From positions 62,001-126,000 of the forward strand of contig NZ_POQQ01000089.1 in NCBI RefSeq assembly GCF_002964575.1: a stretch of DNA of 64,000 bases, read 5' to 3'. Shown one piece after another: positions 1 to 10,541 of the stretch (its first letter is position 1; each line of letters begins with the position of its first letter). The notes beneath the pieces are model-generated. The model was given only the letters and a program-made list of their open reading frames with translations, did not search any database and had not been told where the DNA came from. The DNA comes from Streptococcus suis (lineage in GTDB: Bacteria; Bacillota; Bacilli; Lactobacillales; Streptococcaceae). A program made the position numbers and the translations under genes.

Positions 1-1
1 C

Positions 2-304
2 TTGGTTGCCAAAAACGGCCAAGTATTTACTGGAGTAAATATTGAAAATGCCAGCTTTGGGTTGACAAACTGTGCAGAGCGAACAGCTATTTTTAAGGCT
101 GTTTCCGAAGGAGTTCTTGATTTTTCTGAAATCGTCATTTATGGTGAAACAGAAAAGCCAATCTCCCCTTGTGGGGCCTGCCGTCAAGTGATGGCGGAAT
201 TTTTTGAACAGGATCTAAAAGTGACCTTGGTCGCTAAAGATAAATCGACAGTCGAGATGACAGTCGGGGAATTACTTCCATACTCTTTTACAGACTTGAC
301 TTAA
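2..304 (+). CDS. cdd: Cytidine deaminase, C-terminal part (gene starts before the window)
   Basis: Deaminates cytidine and deoxycytidine to uridine and deoxyuridine in pyrimidine salvage. The visible 100 residues carry both halves of the zinc site: CAERTA, in which the Glu is the catalytic proton shuttle, and PCGACRQV with two zinc-binding cysteines. The family is normally about 130 residues, so roughly 30 N-terminal residues lie outside the window and position 2 is only where the frame enters. It lies 81 bp upstream of a nucleoside-binding lipoprotein, matching the cdd-plus-nucleoside-importer arrangement known in streptococci, so a shared transcript is likely. Confidence 0.93.
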   Translation: MVAKNGQVFTGVNIENASFGLTNCAERTAIFKAVSEGVLDFSEIVIYGETEKPISPCGACRQVMAEFFEQDLKVTLVAKDKSTVEMTVGELLPYSFTDLT

Positions 305-385
305 GTTTGTAAGCCAGTCGGTAGACTGAACACATTTATCATCGCAACAATTTGTTGCCAAAGAATTTTTTAGGAGGGTTCAGAA

Positions 386-1447
386 ATGAACAAGAAACTT
401 GTTGGTTTGGGTGTTGTATCACTTGCAGCACTTACTCTTGCTGCCTGTGGTAGCCGTACGTCTACTAGCTCTTCAAGCAGCGAATCCACTGAGTCATCAG
501 TGCAAGCTGCGATCATTACCGACGTAGGTGGTATTGATGACCGTTCATTCAACCAATCAGCTTGGGAAGGTTTGCAGGCTTGGGGTGAAGAACATAGCTT
601 GTCTAAAGGTAGCGGCTATGACTACTTCCAATCAGCTAGTGAAGCAGATTACATCACTAACCTTGACTCAGCAGTATCTGCTGGATACAATGTTATCTTC
701 GGTATTGGTTTTGCCTTGGAATCTGCTATCGCTGAAGTAGCGCCAAATAACCCAGATACAAACTACGTTATCGTAGACTCTGTTGTTAAAGATCAGCCAA
801 ACGTAGCAAGTGTTGGATTTGCTGACCATGAAGCATCATACCTTGCTGGTGTAGCGGCTGCTAAATCAACTAAGTCAAATCATATCGGTTTCATCGGTGG
901 TATGGAAGGTGTCGTTATCGACCGCTTTGAAGCTGGTTTCGTAGCTGGTGCTAAATCTGTAAATCCTGACATCAAAGTAACAGTTGACTACGCTGGTTCA
1001 TTCGTAGACTCGGCTAAGGGTCAAACAATCGCAGCAGCTCAATATGCTGCAGGTGCTGACGTTATTTTCCACGCTTCAGGTCAAACAGGTAACGGTGTAT
1101 TCGCAGCTGCAAAAGCTGAAAACGAAACTCGTAACGAAGCAGATAAAGTTTGGGTAATCGGTGTTGACCGTGACCAATCTGCTGAAGGTGAATACACTTC
1201 TAAAGATGGTAAAGCTTCTAACTTCGTATTGGCTTCTACTTTGAAACAAGTTGGTACGTCAGTAAAAGATATTGCTAACAAGGCAGTTGAAGGTAAGTTC
1301 CCAGGTGGCGAAATCATCCAATTCTCATTGGCTGATGGAGGTGTTGACTTGGCTGAAACGAATCTTTCAGAAGATGCTACAAAAGCAATTGCAGAAGCTA
1401 AGAAAGCTATCTTGGACGGTAAAGTAACTGTTCCAGAAGCTCCTTAA
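386..1447 (+). CDS. BMP-family nucleoside-binding lipoprotein of ABC importer
   Basis: Extracellular substrate-binding lipoprotein of a ribonucleoside ABC importer (basic membrane protein / PnrA-like fold). A type II signal peptide ends in the lipobox LTLAAC with the lipidated Cys at residue 21, followed by a Ser/Thr-rich linker. The mature part starts with DVGGIDDRSFNQSAWEG, the usual BMP-family opening. Its 353 residues are normal for the family. The start has a strong AGGAGG 8-9 bases upstream. It is followed by the ATPase and two permeases, the order seen in the S. mutans rnsBACD ribonucleoside importer. Substrate assignment rests on that synteny and on the adjacent cdd. Confidence 0.92.
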   Translation: MNKKLVGLGVVSLAALTLAACGSRTSTSSSSSESTESSVQAAIITDVGGIDDRSFNQSAWEGLQAWGEEHSLSKGSGYDYFQSASEADYITNLDSAVSAGYNVIFGIGFALESAIAEVAPNNPDTNYVIVDSVVKDQPNVASVGFADHEASYLAGVAAAKSTKSNHIGFIGGMEGVVIDRFEAGFVAGAKSVNPDIKVTVDYAGSFVDSAKGQTIAAAQYAAGADVIFHASGQTGNGVFAAAKAENETRNEADKVWVIGVDRDQSAEGEYTSKDGKASNFVLASTLKQVGTSVKDIANKAVEGKFPGGEIIQFSLADGGVDLAETNLSEDATKAIAEAKKAILDGKVTVPEAP

Positions 1448-1464
1448 TCATAGATAAACAAGAA

Positions 1465-1549
1465 TCCGAAACGGCGACCTGATCGGTCGCCCTTTTCGGA
1501 GCTGAGAATTTTTCTCAGTAAAGCCTATCAGTGTCTGGTAGGTTTTACT
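1465..1549 (+). terminator. Three consecutive hairpins between lipoprotein and ATPase genes
   Basis: A long stem at 1465-1500 (TCCGAAA..GGCGACC pairing with GGTCGCC..TTTTCGGA) is followed by a short stem at 1502-1518 (CTGAG/CTCAG) and an imperfect stem at 1517-1549. No long U tract follows the first. Inside an importer operon such hairpins usually act as partial terminators or 3' end stabilisers, so that binding protein is made in excess over ATPase and permeases. That role is inferred. Confidence 0.6.
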
Positions 1550-1581
1550 GACAAAAATGATAGTCAGAAAGGAAGAAGATT

Positions 1582-3117
1582 ATGACTAGGGATAATGTCA
1601 TTGAAATGCGCAATATCACCAAAATTTTCGGTGAATTTGTAGCGAATGACCACATCAACTTACATGTCAGACGAGGTGAAATCCACGCCCTTCTCGGTGA
1701 AAATGGTGCTGGTAAATCAACTCTTATGAATATGTTGGCAGGTCTTTTGGAGCCTACCAGCGGAGAAATTGCAATCAACGGTGAGGTTGTATCAATTGAC
1801 TCACCTTCTAAAGCTGCCCATCTGGGTATCGGTATGGTTCACCAACACTTTATGTTGGTTGATGCTTTCACAGTTGCGGAGAATATCATTCTTGGTTCGG
1901 AAACGACTAAGGGTGGTGTGATTGACCTCAAAAAAGCCATTGCTGAAATCAAGGAATTGTCAGAGCGTTATGGTCTTGAAGTCGATCCGACAGCAAAAGT
2001 AGCAGATATTTCTGTCGGGGCCCAACAACGTGTAGAGATTTTGAAAACCCTCTACCGTGGTGCAGACCTCTTGATTTTCGATGAACCGACAGCTGTTTTG
2101 ACACCTGCGGAAATAGCAGAGCTTCTTAAAATCATGAAGAAATTGATTGAAGAAGGCAAGTCTATCATTCTGATTACTCACAAATTGGATGAAATCCGTG
2201 CCGTTGCCAACCGTGTTACAGTTATTCGCCGTGGTAAATCCATTGAAACAGTAGATGTAGCAGGTGCAACCAACGAAGATTTGGCGGAGTGGATGGTTGG
2301 ACGTTCTGTATCCTTCAAAACAGAGAAAATTGCTTCAAATCCTAAAGAAGTTATCCTTTCTATCAAGGATTTGGTAGTAAATGAAAACCGTGGCATTCCA
2401 GCTGTTAAAGGACTAAACCTTGATGTTCGGGCTGGAGAAGTGGTTGGTATTGCTGGTATTGATGGAAATGGACAGAGCGAGCTCATCCAAGCTATTACAG
2501 GCTTGCGTAAGGTTAAATCCGGCTCTATTACCATTAAAGGTGAAGAAATTGTCGGAAAAACACCTCGTAAAATCACTGAAATGCAGGTCAGCCACGTTCC
2601 AGAAGACCGTCACCGCGATGGTTTGGTCTTGCAAATGTCTGTTGCAGAAAACATTGCCCTACAGACCTACTACAAAGAGCCAAACTCTAAGAATGGTATT
2701 CTGAACTACAATAAAATCAATGAAAAGGCTCGTCAACTCATGGAAGAGTTTGATGTTCGTGGAGCTAGCGAGTTAGTACCTTCTAAGGCTTTGTCAGGTG
2801 GTAACCAGCAGAAAGCCATTATCGCCCGCGAGATTGACCGTAACCCCGATCTTCTAATCGTTAGCCAGCCAACTCGTGGATTGGACGTTGGTGCTATCGA
2901 ATACATTCGTAAACGTTTGATTGCAGAGCGTGACAAGGGCAAGGCAGTTCTTGTGGTCAGCTTTGAATTGGATGAAATTTTGGATGTTTCAGACCGTATT
3001 GCCGTTATTCACGATGGTACCATCCATGGTATCGTAGATCCTGCGACAACAAACAAGCAGGAGCTTGGTGTCTTGATGGCAGGCGGAAAATTAGAGAAGG
3101 GAGAAAGTCATGCCTAA
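1582..3117 (+). CDS. Nucleoside ABC importer, duplicated ATPase subunit
   Basis: Energises ribonucleoside import. The 511-residue protein is a tandem fusion of two nucleotide-binding domains, as in ribose/BMP-type (CUT2) importers. The N-terminal half has Walker A GENGAGKST near residue 39, a variant signature SVGAQQRVEI and Walker B LLIFDEPTAVLTP. The C-terminal half has the degenerate P-loop GIDGNGQSE, the signature ALSGGNQQKAI and LLIVSQPTRGLDVGA, in which the Walker B region is altered (SQPTRG instead of DEPTRG). Asymmetry between the halves is typical of this subfamily. The start at 1582 has GAAAGGAAG upstream. The gene overlaps the next permease by 8 bp. Confidence 0.92.
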   Translation: MTRDNVIEMRNITKIFGEFVANDHINLHVRRGEIHALLGENGAGKSTLMNMLAGLLEPTSGEIAINGEVVSIDSPSKAAHLGIGMVHQHFMLVDAFTVAENIILGSETTKGGVIDLKKAIAEIKELSERYGLEVDPTAKVADISVGAQQRVEILKTLYRGADLLIFDEPTAVLTPAEIAELLKIMKKLIEEGKSIILITHKLDEIRAVANRVTVIRRGKSIETVDVAGATNEDLAEWMVGRSVSFKTEKIASNPKEVILSIKDLVVNENRGIPAVKGLNLDVRAGEVVGIAGIDGNGQSELIQAITGLRKVKSGSITIKGEEIVGKTPRKITEMQVSHVPEDRHRDGLVLQMSVAENIALQTYYKEPNSKNGILNYNKINEKARQLMEEFDVRGASELVPSKALSGGNQQKAIIAREIDRNPDLLIVSQPTRGLDVGAIEYIRKRLIAERDKGKAVLVVSFELDEILDVSDRIAVIHDGTIHGIVDPATTNKQELGVLMAGGKLEKGESHA

Positions 3118-4171
3118 GAAATATCACAATGTGGCCCTTCCATTTTTGGCAGTATTTTCTGGTCTTTTGTTGGGTGCCATCATCATGCTTATCTTCGGTT
3201 ACGACCCAATTTGGGGCTACGAAGAACTATTTTATTCAGCATTTGGTAATGTGAAATCAATCGGAGAAATCTTCCGTGCTATGGGACCACTAATCTTTAC
3301 CGCGTTAGGGTTTGCTGTGGCTAGTCGTGCAGGTTTCTTCAACGTTGGTTTGCCTGGTCAAGCCTATGTCGGCTGGGTATTTGCAGGGTGGTTTGCCTTG
3401 TCAAATCCTGATATGCCACGTCCAATCTTGATTTTAGCAACAGTTGTCATTGCCATGATTGCTGGTGGTATTGCTGGTTCTATTCCGGGTATTTTACGTG
3501 CTTATCTTGGTACCAGTGAAGTTATCGTCACAATTATGATGAACTACATCTTGCTTTACTCATGTAACTATATCATTCGTGAAGTATTTGCAGATAATTT
3601 GATGAAGAATACGGATTCGACCATCAACGTTTCAGCCAACGCTTCTTATCAAATGGAGTGGTTGCGTGCATTGACAGATAATTCTCGTATGAACTTGGGT
3701 ATCTTCTTTGCAATTATTGCTGTTTTTGTCATTTGGTTCTTGTTGACCAAGACAACCCTTGGTTTTGAAATTCGTTCAGTTGGTTTGAACCCAACAGCCT
3801 CTGACTACGCAGGTATGTCAGCTAAACGTACTATCATTCTTTCAATGGTTATCTCAGGAGCTCTTGCAGGTCTTGCAGGTGCTATTCAAGGTCTTGGAAC
3901 CTTCCAAAATGTCTATATTCAAAGTGGTAACTTGGATATTGGTTTCAATGGTATGTCTGTTGCCCTCTTGGCTTCAAACTCACCACTGGGAATTCCTTTG
4001 GCGGCCTTCCTCTTTGGTGTCCTTTCTGTTGGTGCACCAGGTATGGTTCGTGCCCAAATTCCACCTGAATTGATTAACGTTGTTACAGCGTCTATCATCT
4101 TCTTTATCGGTGTGAAATTTATCTTTGAGCAGTTGCTTAAAGCCAAAAATAAAGCGAAAGGAGCGAAATAA
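3110..4171 (+). CDS. Nucleoside ABC importer permease 1
   Basis: Integral membrane subunit of the importer, 353 residues with about 8-10 hydrophobic segments and the BPD_transp_2 pattern (for example SRAGFFNVGLPGQAYVG near residue 72 and a conserved GLAGAIQGLG segment near residue 250). It pairs with the following permease to form the channel. The start overlaps the ATPase stop by 8 bp with GGGAG immediately before it, so translation is coupled. It ends one base before the next start codon. Confidence 0.9.
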   Translation: MPKKYHNVALPFLAVFSGLLLGAIIMLIFGYDPIWGYEELFYSAFGNVKSIGEIFRAMGPLIFTALGFAVASRAGFFNVGLPGQAYVGWVFAGWFALSNPDMPRPILILATVVIAMIAGGIAGSIPGILRAYLGTSEVIVTIMMNYILLYSCNYIIREVFADNLMKNTDSTINVSANASYQMEWLRALTDNSRMNLGIFFAIIAVFVIWFLLTKTTLGFEIRSVGLNPTASDYAGMSAKRTIILSMVISGALAGLAGAIQGLGTFQNVYIQSGNLDIGFNGMSVALLASNSPLGIPLAAFLFGVLSVGAPGMVRAQIPPELINVVTASIIFFIGVKFIFEQLLKAKNKAKGAK

Positions 4172-4172
4172 G

Positions 4173-5126
4173 ATGAATATTTCAATTCTTGCCTTACTCA
4201 TTTCGCAGATGTTGATTTACTCAGCACCTTTGATTTTTACCAGTCTTGGTGGTGTCTTCTCTGAACGTGGCGGTATTGTAAACGTTGGTTTGGAGGGTAT
4301 CATGGTTATTGGCGCCTTTGCCGGTGTTGTCTTCAACATTGAGTTTGCTGAAACATTCGGTAAAACAACTCCATTGCTAGCCATTCTTGTTGGAGGTCTA
4401 GCAGGTGTCCTATTTGCCGCAATTCATGCGGTAGCAACGATTTATCTCCGTGCAGACCACGTTGTATCTGGTACGGTATTGAACCTCTTAGCACCAGCCT
4501 TGGGTGTCTTCCTTGTAAAAGTTATTTACAACAAAGGTCAAACAGATAGTATCACCCAGTCATTCGGTAAGTTTTCATTCCCTATCCTGGCTGATATTCC
4601 TGTTATTGGAGATATTTTCTTCAAGAATACGAGTTTGATGGGTTATGTTGCCATTGCAACGGCATTCTTGGCTTGGTTCATCCTTTATAAGACCAAGTTT
4701 GGACTTCGTCTTCGTTCAGTTGGTGAACACCCACAGGCTGCTGACACGCTTGGTATCAATGTTTATGCTATGCGTTCTGCAGGGGTCTTGATTGCTGGCT
4801 TCCTTGGTGGTGTTGGTGGTGCCGTAAGCGCCCAATCCGTAAACATCAACTTCTCTGCAACAACTATCGTGGGTTCAGGTTTCATCGCCTTGGCCGCAGT
4901 TATCTTTGGTAAGTGGAATCCAATTGGTGCAATGTTAGCCAGTCTCTTCTTTGGTCTATCACAAAGTTTAGCGGTAGTAGGTAGCCAACTTCCAGGTTTG
5001 AAAGATATTCCAACAGTATATCTCCAAATTGCGCCTTATCTAATCACAGTCGTTGCCCTCTCTGCCTTCTTCGGAAAAGCAGTAGCACCAAAAGCCGACG
5101 GCGTTAACTATATTAAATCGAAGTAA
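4173..5126 (+). CDS. Nucleoside ABC importer permease 2
   Basis: Second membrane subunit, 317 residues from the ATG at 4173. This start was preferred to one in the same frame at 4125 because AAAGGAG sits 8 bases before 4173 and the upstream option lies inside the preceding gene. Motifs match the second BMP-type permease: TSLGGVFSERGGIVNVGLEG at the N-terminus, and GEHPQAADTLGINV then GGVGGAVSAQS in the last third. It is the last gene of the importer operon and is followed immediately by hairpin repeats that can terminate it. Confidence 0.9.
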   Translation: MNISILALLISQMLIYSAPLIFTSLGGVFSERGGIVNVGLEGIMVIGAFAGVVFNIEFAETFGKTTPLLAILVGGLAGVLFAAIHAVATIYLRADHVVSGTVLNLLAPALGVFLVKVIYNKGQTDSITQSFGKFSFPILADIPVIGDIFFKNTSLMGYVAIATAFLAWFILYKTKFGLRLRSVGEHPQAADTLGINVYAMRSAGVLIAGFLGGVGGAVSAQSVNINFSATTIVGSGFIALAAVIFGKWNPIGAMLASLFFGLSQSLAVVGSQLPGLKDIPTVYLQIAPYLITVVALSAFFGKAVAPKADGVNYIKSK

Positions 5127-5420
5127 AAAAACAACCCCGACGGGTTGTTTTTTCACGAGCATGAAAATTCGAAGGCGAGTAAAGGTCCACTGGACCTTTT
5201 TATCATGAGCTTGAAAACTGGAGAGCGAATAACAACCCCGACGGGTTGTTTTTTCACAAGCATGAAAACACGATGGCGAGTAAAGGTCCAGTGGACCTTT
5301 TTATCATGAGCTTGAAAACTGGAGAGCGAATAATAACCCCGACGGGTTGTTTTTTCACGAGCATGAAAACACGATGGTGAGTAAAGGTCCAGTGGACCTT
5401 TTTATCATGAGCTTGAAAAT
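5127..5420. repeat. Three tandem copies of a 101-bp double-hairpin unit
   Basis: Each unit holds two palindromes: a C/G-rich stem with the core AACCCCGACGGGTT (5130-5149, 5231-5250, 5332-5351) and a stem AAAGGTCCANTGGACCTTT (5181-5199, 5282-5300, 5383-5401). Spacing between equivalent positions is exactly 101 bp. All stems are followed by T-runs, so the array could give up to six successive Rho-independent terminators after the importer operon. The copies differ by a few substitutions, indicating local duplication. The rest of the gap to 5543 holds no gene that I can see. Confidence 0.85.
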
Positions 5421-5543
5421 CAGAAGGCAAACTAGTCTGGCAGCATAGGTGATACTTTTTGCTCGAAATTAAAATTCATCTTCTGCCTACTATAGATTTT
5501 TATGTTATACTTGGTTACTCGAGAATATGTGAGGAGGAAAGTT

Positions 5544-6077
5544 ATGGCTAGACGCCTAGTTTTGAATATTGCAATGAGTTTAGACGGTTATATCGCTCGA
5601 ACAGACGGGAGTTATGATTGGATAGAGGGGCATGGTACAGATCAATATGACACGACCTTGCAATTCGATAATCCTGCATTTTTCAGTAGCTGTGATACGG
5701 TCATCATGGGGCGAAAATCATTGGAAGATTGCCCTCTGGAGATGATTGAGGGATATCAGGAAAAGCAGTTTATTATTGCCAGTCGTTCGGAATATGCTAA
5801 CTATAACAATGTACGATTTGTAAAGGACATTGTTGCAGAAATCGAGCAATTGCGAGCAGAAGAAGGTGGTGATATCTGGCTTTTTGGTGGAGCTAGCTTG
5901 GTTCAAACCTGTCTAGAAGCTGGAGTAATTGACCATTTCATTATTGGGATTATTCCAATAATCTTAGGTGAGGGTATTTCACTTTTTGATGGCCTGACCA
6001 AAGAGCAGAAATTGATTTTAGTAGAGTCTACAGTAACCGATGGCATTGCCATGTTACGGTATGATATACGAAAATAA
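5544..6077 (+). CDS. DHFR-like / RibD C-terminal domain reductase
   Basis: A 177-residue protein of the dihydrofolate reductase-like family that includes the RibD C-terminal domain and B. subtilis YyaP/YwjB. It opens with LVLNIAMSLDGYIARTDGS, and has the NADPH-binding-type segments VIMGRKSLED and DIWLFGGASLVQ. The physiological substrate is unknown for most members, so the actual reaction cannot be stated. The ATG at 5544 was chosen because GAGGAGG lies 7-13 bases upstream; an in-frame upstream start at 5502 has no ribosome-binding site. It is a single gene convergent with ldh. Confidence 0.8.
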   Translation: MARRLVLNIAMSLDGYIARTDGSYDWIEGHGTDQYDTTLQFDNPAFFSSCDTVIMGRKSLEDCPLEMIEGYQEKQFIIASRSEYANYNNVRFVKDIVAEIEQLRAEEGGDIWLFGGASLVQTCLEAGVIDHFIIGIIPIILGEGISLFDGLTKEQKLILVESTVTDGIAMLRYDIRK

Positions 6078-6108
6078 AAAAAGGTGGACCAATGGTTCAC
6101 CTTTTTAG
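6078..6108. terminator. Bidirectional terminator between reductase gene and ldh
   Basis: AAGGTGGACC pairs with GGTTCACCTT (one G-U pair) around a 2-4 base loop. It is flanked by an A-run on the left and a T-run on the right, so it can terminate both the plus-strand reductase gene and the minus-strand ldh. Confidence 0.8.
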
Positions 6109-6113
6109 TCTAC

Positions 6114-7133
<1,020 letters not shown>

Positions 7134-7151
7134 TCATCCCAACCATCTACC

Positions 7152-7180
7152 ATTCTAGCACTTTTTAGGTGTTTTGTCAC
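7152..7180 (-). promoter_or_regulatory. ldh promoter
   Basis: On the minus strand, GTGACA (complement of 7175-7180) and TAGAAT (complement of 7152-7157) are separated by 17 bp. A TG one base before the -10 makes it an extended -10 promoter. The start codon is about 55 bp downstream. Confidence 0.65.
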
Positions 7181-7195
7181 TTGTGAAAGGGACTT

Positions 7196-7209
7196 TGAAA
7201 ATGTTTACA
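7196..7209. promoter_or_regulatory. cre-like CcpA site between ldh and gyrA
   Basis: TGAAAATGTTTACA matches the cre consensus TGWAANCGNTNWCA except for T instead of C in the central CG. It is centred roughly 58 bp upstream of the predicted ldh transcription start. That is compatible with CcpA activation of ldh, as known in other lactic acid bacteria. Not verified. Confidence 0.45.
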
Positions 7210-7244
7210 TGATAGTTTTCAATAAAGAGTTTTGTCGTAAAATA

Positions 7245-7253
7245 TGGTATAAT
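7245..7253 (+). promoter_or_regulatory. gyrA extended -10 promoter
   Basis: TGGTATAAT is a perfect extended -10 element 32 bp upstream of the gyrA start codon. No good -35 is visible at 17 bp spacing, as is common for TGn promoters. Confidence 0.6.
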
Positions 7254-7285
7254 AGAGGCACAATGACTGTTGAAAGAGGCATAAG

Positions 7286-9736
7286 ATGCAAGATAAAAAC
7301 TTAGTAACGGTGAATCTTACCAACGAGATGAAATCATCCTTCATCGACTATGCGATGAGTGTAATCGTTTCGCGTGCTTTGCCAGATGTGCGAGATGGTC
7401 TCAAGCCTGTTCATCGCCGTATTTTGTACGGAATGAATGAGTTAGGGATTACACCAGATAAACCCCATAAGAAATCTGCCCGTATCACAGGGGATGTTAT
7501 GGGTAAATACCATCCGCACGGGGATAAGGCCATTTATGACGCCATGGTTCGTATGGCGCAGTGGTGGAGCTATCGCCATATGCTAGTTGATGGCCACGGA
7601 AACTTCGGTTCTATGGATGGTGATGGAGCTGCTGCCCAGCGTTATACAGAGGCTCGTATGAGCAAGATTGCTTTGGAAATGCTCCGTGATATTAACAAGA
7701 ATACGGTAAACTATGCGGACAACTATGATGCTAGTGAGCGTGAGCCAGAAGTTCTACCGGCTCGCTTCCCTAATCTTTTGGTTAATGGTACGACTGGTAT
7801 TGCCGTTGGTATGGCGACCAACATTCCGCCACATAACTTGGGCGAAACCATCGAAGCTGTGAAGCTGGTGATGGACAATCCAGAGGTAACAACTCGGGAA
7901 ATCATGGAAGTCCTTCCTGGGCCAGACTTTCCAACTGGTGCCTTGGTCATGGGGAAATCAGGTATCCACCGTGCCTATGAGACAGGTAATGGCTCTATTA
8001 CCCTTCGTTCACGTACAGAAATCGAAGAGTATGGAAACGGCCGTGAGCGTATTGTCGTTACTGAGTTTCCATACATGGTTAACAAGTCCAAGGTTCAAGA
8101 ACATATTGTCCGTTTGGTCCAAGAAAAGCGGATTGATGGTATTACAGCTGTTCGAGATGAGTCAAACCGCGAGGGTGTGCGATTTGTCATCGAAGTACGT
8201 CGAGATGCTTCAGCCAACGTCATTTTGAACAATCTCTTCAAATTAACGCAGTTGCAAACCAACTTTAGCTTCAATATGTTGGCTATTCAAAATGGTGTTC
8301 CTAAAATTCTCTCTGTTCGCCAGATTTTAGGAGCCTATATTGAGCACCAAAAAGAAGTCGTAACTCGTCGGACGCAATTTGACAAGGAAAAAGCGGAAGC
8401 ACGTGCTCATATCTTGGAAGGCTTGCTGATTGCCCTTGACCACATTGATGAAGTCATTCGCATTATTCGTAATTCAGAAACGGATGCTATTGCTCAGGCT
8501 GATTTGATGGAGAAATTTGAGCTTTCTGAACGTCAGAGTCAGGCCATTCTTGATATGCGCCTCCGTCGGTTGACAGGCTTGGAACGTGATAAGATTCAGT
8601 CTGAATATGATGAATTGATTGCCTTGATTGCTGATTTGGCTGATATTTTGGCCAAACCAGAGCGTGTTGTCACCATTATCAAGGAAGAATTAGATGAAGT
8701 CAAACGCAAATACGCTGATCCACGTCGTACAGAATTGATGGTCGGAGAAGTTCTTTCCCTTGAAGATGAGGACTTGATTGAGGAAACAGATGTTTTGATT
8801 ACCTTGTCAAATCAAGGGTACATCAAGCGTCTGGCTCAGGATGAATTCCAGGCTCAAAAACGTGGAGGACGTGGGGTTCAGGGAACTGGTGTCAAGGACG
8901 ATGACTTTGTGCGTGAGTTGGTGTCGACCAGCACGCACGATCGCCTCTTGTTCTTTACCAACAAAGGTCGAGTTTACCGACTCAAAGGGTATGAAATTCC
9001 AGAGTATGGCCGTACGGCTAAAGGCTTGCCAGTTGTCAACTTGCTCAAGTTGGAAGAAAATGAGTCCATTCAAACCATTATCAACGTAACCAAGGATCAA
9101 GAAGCAGATAGCTATCTCTTCTTTGCAACCCGTCAAGGTGTGGTCAAGCGGACTAGCGTTTCAGAATTTGCTAATATCCGTCAAAGTGGTCTTAAGGCCT
9201 TGAACCTGAAAGAAGATGACGAGCTGATTAACGTCTTCTTAACAAACGGTCAGGCGGATATCATCATGGGGACTAAGTTCGGCTATTCTGTACGTTTCAC
9301 TGAAACAGATGTTCGGAATATGGGCCGTACAGCAACAGGTGTGCGCGGTATTAAACTACGCGAGGGAGACCAGCTAGTTGGTGCGACCATGATTTCAGAT
9401 GACCAGGAAGTCCTCGTCTTGACAGAAAAAGGTTTTGGTAAGCGTACCCCAGCCAGTGAATATCCTACCAAAGGCCGTGGTGGTAAGGGGATCAAGACCC
9501 TCAAAGTTGCTGAGAAGAATGGTTCTCTGGCAGGTTTGACAACGGTATCTGGTGATGAAGACATTATGGTTATTACCGATACTGGGGTCATTATCCGAAC
9601 CAGTGTTGCCAATATTTCTCAAACTGGTCGTTCAACCATGGGTGTCAAGGTCATGCGTCTAAATGATGAGGCAAAAATTATGACATTTGCACTCGTTGAT
9701 GCCGCAGATGCCAAGAATGAAGAAGAGAAGGAGTAG
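7286..9736 (+). CDS. gyrA: DNA gyrase subunit A, with Lys at position 81
   Basis: Breakage-reunion subunit of gyrase, which introduces negative supercoils with GyrB. The 816 residues comprise the winged-helix/tower N-terminal region with active-site Tyr120 in [10 protein letters not shown] and a C-terminal beta-pinwheel of six blades. The GyrA-box-like QKRGGRG lies near residue 530. In the quinolone-resistance-determining region the motif reads [15 protein letters not shown]. Position 81 is Lys, where streptococcal GyrA normally has Ser, and position 85 is Asp, where pneumococcal GyrA has Glu. Ser81 changes are the main GyrA route to fluoroquinolone resistance in streptococci. The ATG at 7286 is preceded by GAAAGAGG. 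srtA follows after 6 bp. Confidence 0.97.
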   Translation: MQDKNLVTVNLTNEMKSSFIDYAMSVIVSRALPDVRDGLKPVHRRILYGMNELGITPDKPHKKSARITGDVMGKYHPHGDKAIYDAMVRMAQWWSYRHMLVDGHGNFGSMDGDGAAAQRYTEARMSKIALEMLRDINKNTVNYADNYDASEREPEVLPARFPNLLVNGTTGIAVGMATNIPPHNLGETIEAVKLVMDNPEVTTREIMEVLPGPDFPTGALVMGKSGIHRAYETGNGSITLRSRTEIEEYGNGRERIVVTEFPYMVNKSKVQEHIVRLVQEKRIDGITAVRDESNREGVRFVIEVRRDASANVILNNLFKLTQLQTNFSFNMLAIQNGVPKILSVRQILGAYIEHQKEVVTRRTQFDKEKAEARAHILEGLLIALDHIDEVIRIIRNSETDAIAQADLMEKFELSERQSQAILDMRLRRLTGLERDKIQSEYDELIALIADLADILAKPERVVTIIKEELDEVKRKYADPRRTELMVGEVLSLEDEDLIEETDVLITLSNQGYIKRLAQDEFQAQKRGGRGVQGTGVKDDDFVRELVSTSTHDRLLFFTNKGRVYRLKGYEIPEYGRTAKGLPVVNLLKLEENESIQTIINVTKDQEADSYLFFATRQGVVKRTSVSEFANIRQSGLKALNLKEDDELINVFLTNGQADIIMGTKFGYSVRFTETDVRNMGRTATGVRGIKLREGDQLVGATMISDDQEVLVLTEKGFGKRTPASEYPTKGRGGKGIKTLKVAEKNGSLAGLTTVSGDEDIMVITDTGVIIRTSVANISQTGRSTMGVKVMRLNDEAKIMTFALVDAADAKNEEEKE

Positions 9737-9742
9737 AATTCT

Positions 9743-10492
9743 ATGTCAAAACGTGCTAAAAGTAAAAAAGGAAAAAGTGGGATTTGGCGTAATCTTCTAG
9801 CTTTGTTGCTAGTCTTGATTTCTCTAGCTCTCATCTTTAACACCTCTATCCGTAATTTTATAATTGGATGGAATACCAATAAATATCAGATTTCAAAAGT
9901 CACTGCTGAAGACATTGAAAAAAATAAAGAGGCAGAAACTACTTTTGATTTTGAACAGGTTCAGGCCATTTCTACAGAAGCTATATTGGCTGCCCAGTGG
10001 GAAGCCCAACGTTTACCAGTAATTGGTGGTATTTCAATCCCAGAACTTGGAATCAATTTACCTATTTTCAAGGGTGTGGGGAACACATCTCTAATGTACG
10101 GTGCTGGAACCATGAAGGAAACCCAGGAAATGGGGAAAGGGAATTATGCCTTGGCTAGTCACCATATTTTTGGTGTAGCTGGTGCGGCGGATGTTCTCTT
10201 CTCCCCGTTGGACCGTGCTCAGAATGGTATGAAAATCTATATCACTGATAAGACCAATGTCTATACTTATGTGATTGACAGTGTGCAGACAGTTACACCT
10301 GAGAGTGTCTATGTTATTGATGATGTAGAGGGTCGAACAGAAGTAACCTTGGTAACTTGTGAAGACTATGATGCAACTGCACGGATTATCGTAAAAGGTG
10401 TGCTAGAATCAACAACGCCTTATACTGAAACCTCACAAGATATACTTGACTCATTTAACAAATCATATAACCAATATGATTATGGTCAATAA
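9743..10492 (+). CDS. srtA: Sortase A
   Basis: Membrane-bound class A transpeptidase that cuts LPXTG-type sorting signals between Thr and Gly and links the protein to peptidoglycan. The 249 residues begin with a very basic stretch ([10 protein letters not shown]) and one membrane segment at about residues 18-35, followed by the extracellular catalytic domain. Catalytic His140 is in ALASHHIFG and Cys206 is in the TLVTCED motif, with the conserved Arg following in ATARIIV. It sits directly behind gyrA, the classical srtA position in streptococci, and is probably co-transcribed. The two giant surface proteases at 35781 and 54282 are candidate clients. Confidence 0.96.
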   Translation: MSKRAKSKKGKSGIWRNLLALLLVLISLALIFNTSIRNFIIGWNTNKYQISKVTAEDIEKNKEAETTFDFEQVQAISTEAILAAQWEAQRLPVIGGISIPELGINLPIFKGVGNTSLMYGAGTMKETQEMGKGNYALASHHIFGVAGAADVLFSPLDRAQNGMKIYITDKTNVYTYVIDSVQTVTPESVYVIDDVEGRTEVTLVTCEDYDATARIIVKGVLESTTPYTETSQDILDSFNKSYNQYDYGQ

Positions 10493-10500
10493 GGTTTAGG

Positions 10501-10526
10501 ACTGAGAATTTTCTCAGTCTTTTTTC
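10501..10526 (+). terminator. Terminator of gyrA-srtA
   Basis: ACTGAGAA and TTCTCAGT form a compact stem directly followed by TTTTTT. It ends the gyrA-srtA transcript just before the radC regulatory region. Confidence 0.85.
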
Positions 10527-10541
10527 ATTTTCTTGCTTGTT

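Noticed and set aside
4125-4172. Longer start for the second nucleoside permease
   Set aside because: Lies within the preceding permease gene, adds a very basic tail and has no ribosome-binding site; the ATG at 4173 has AAAGGAG.
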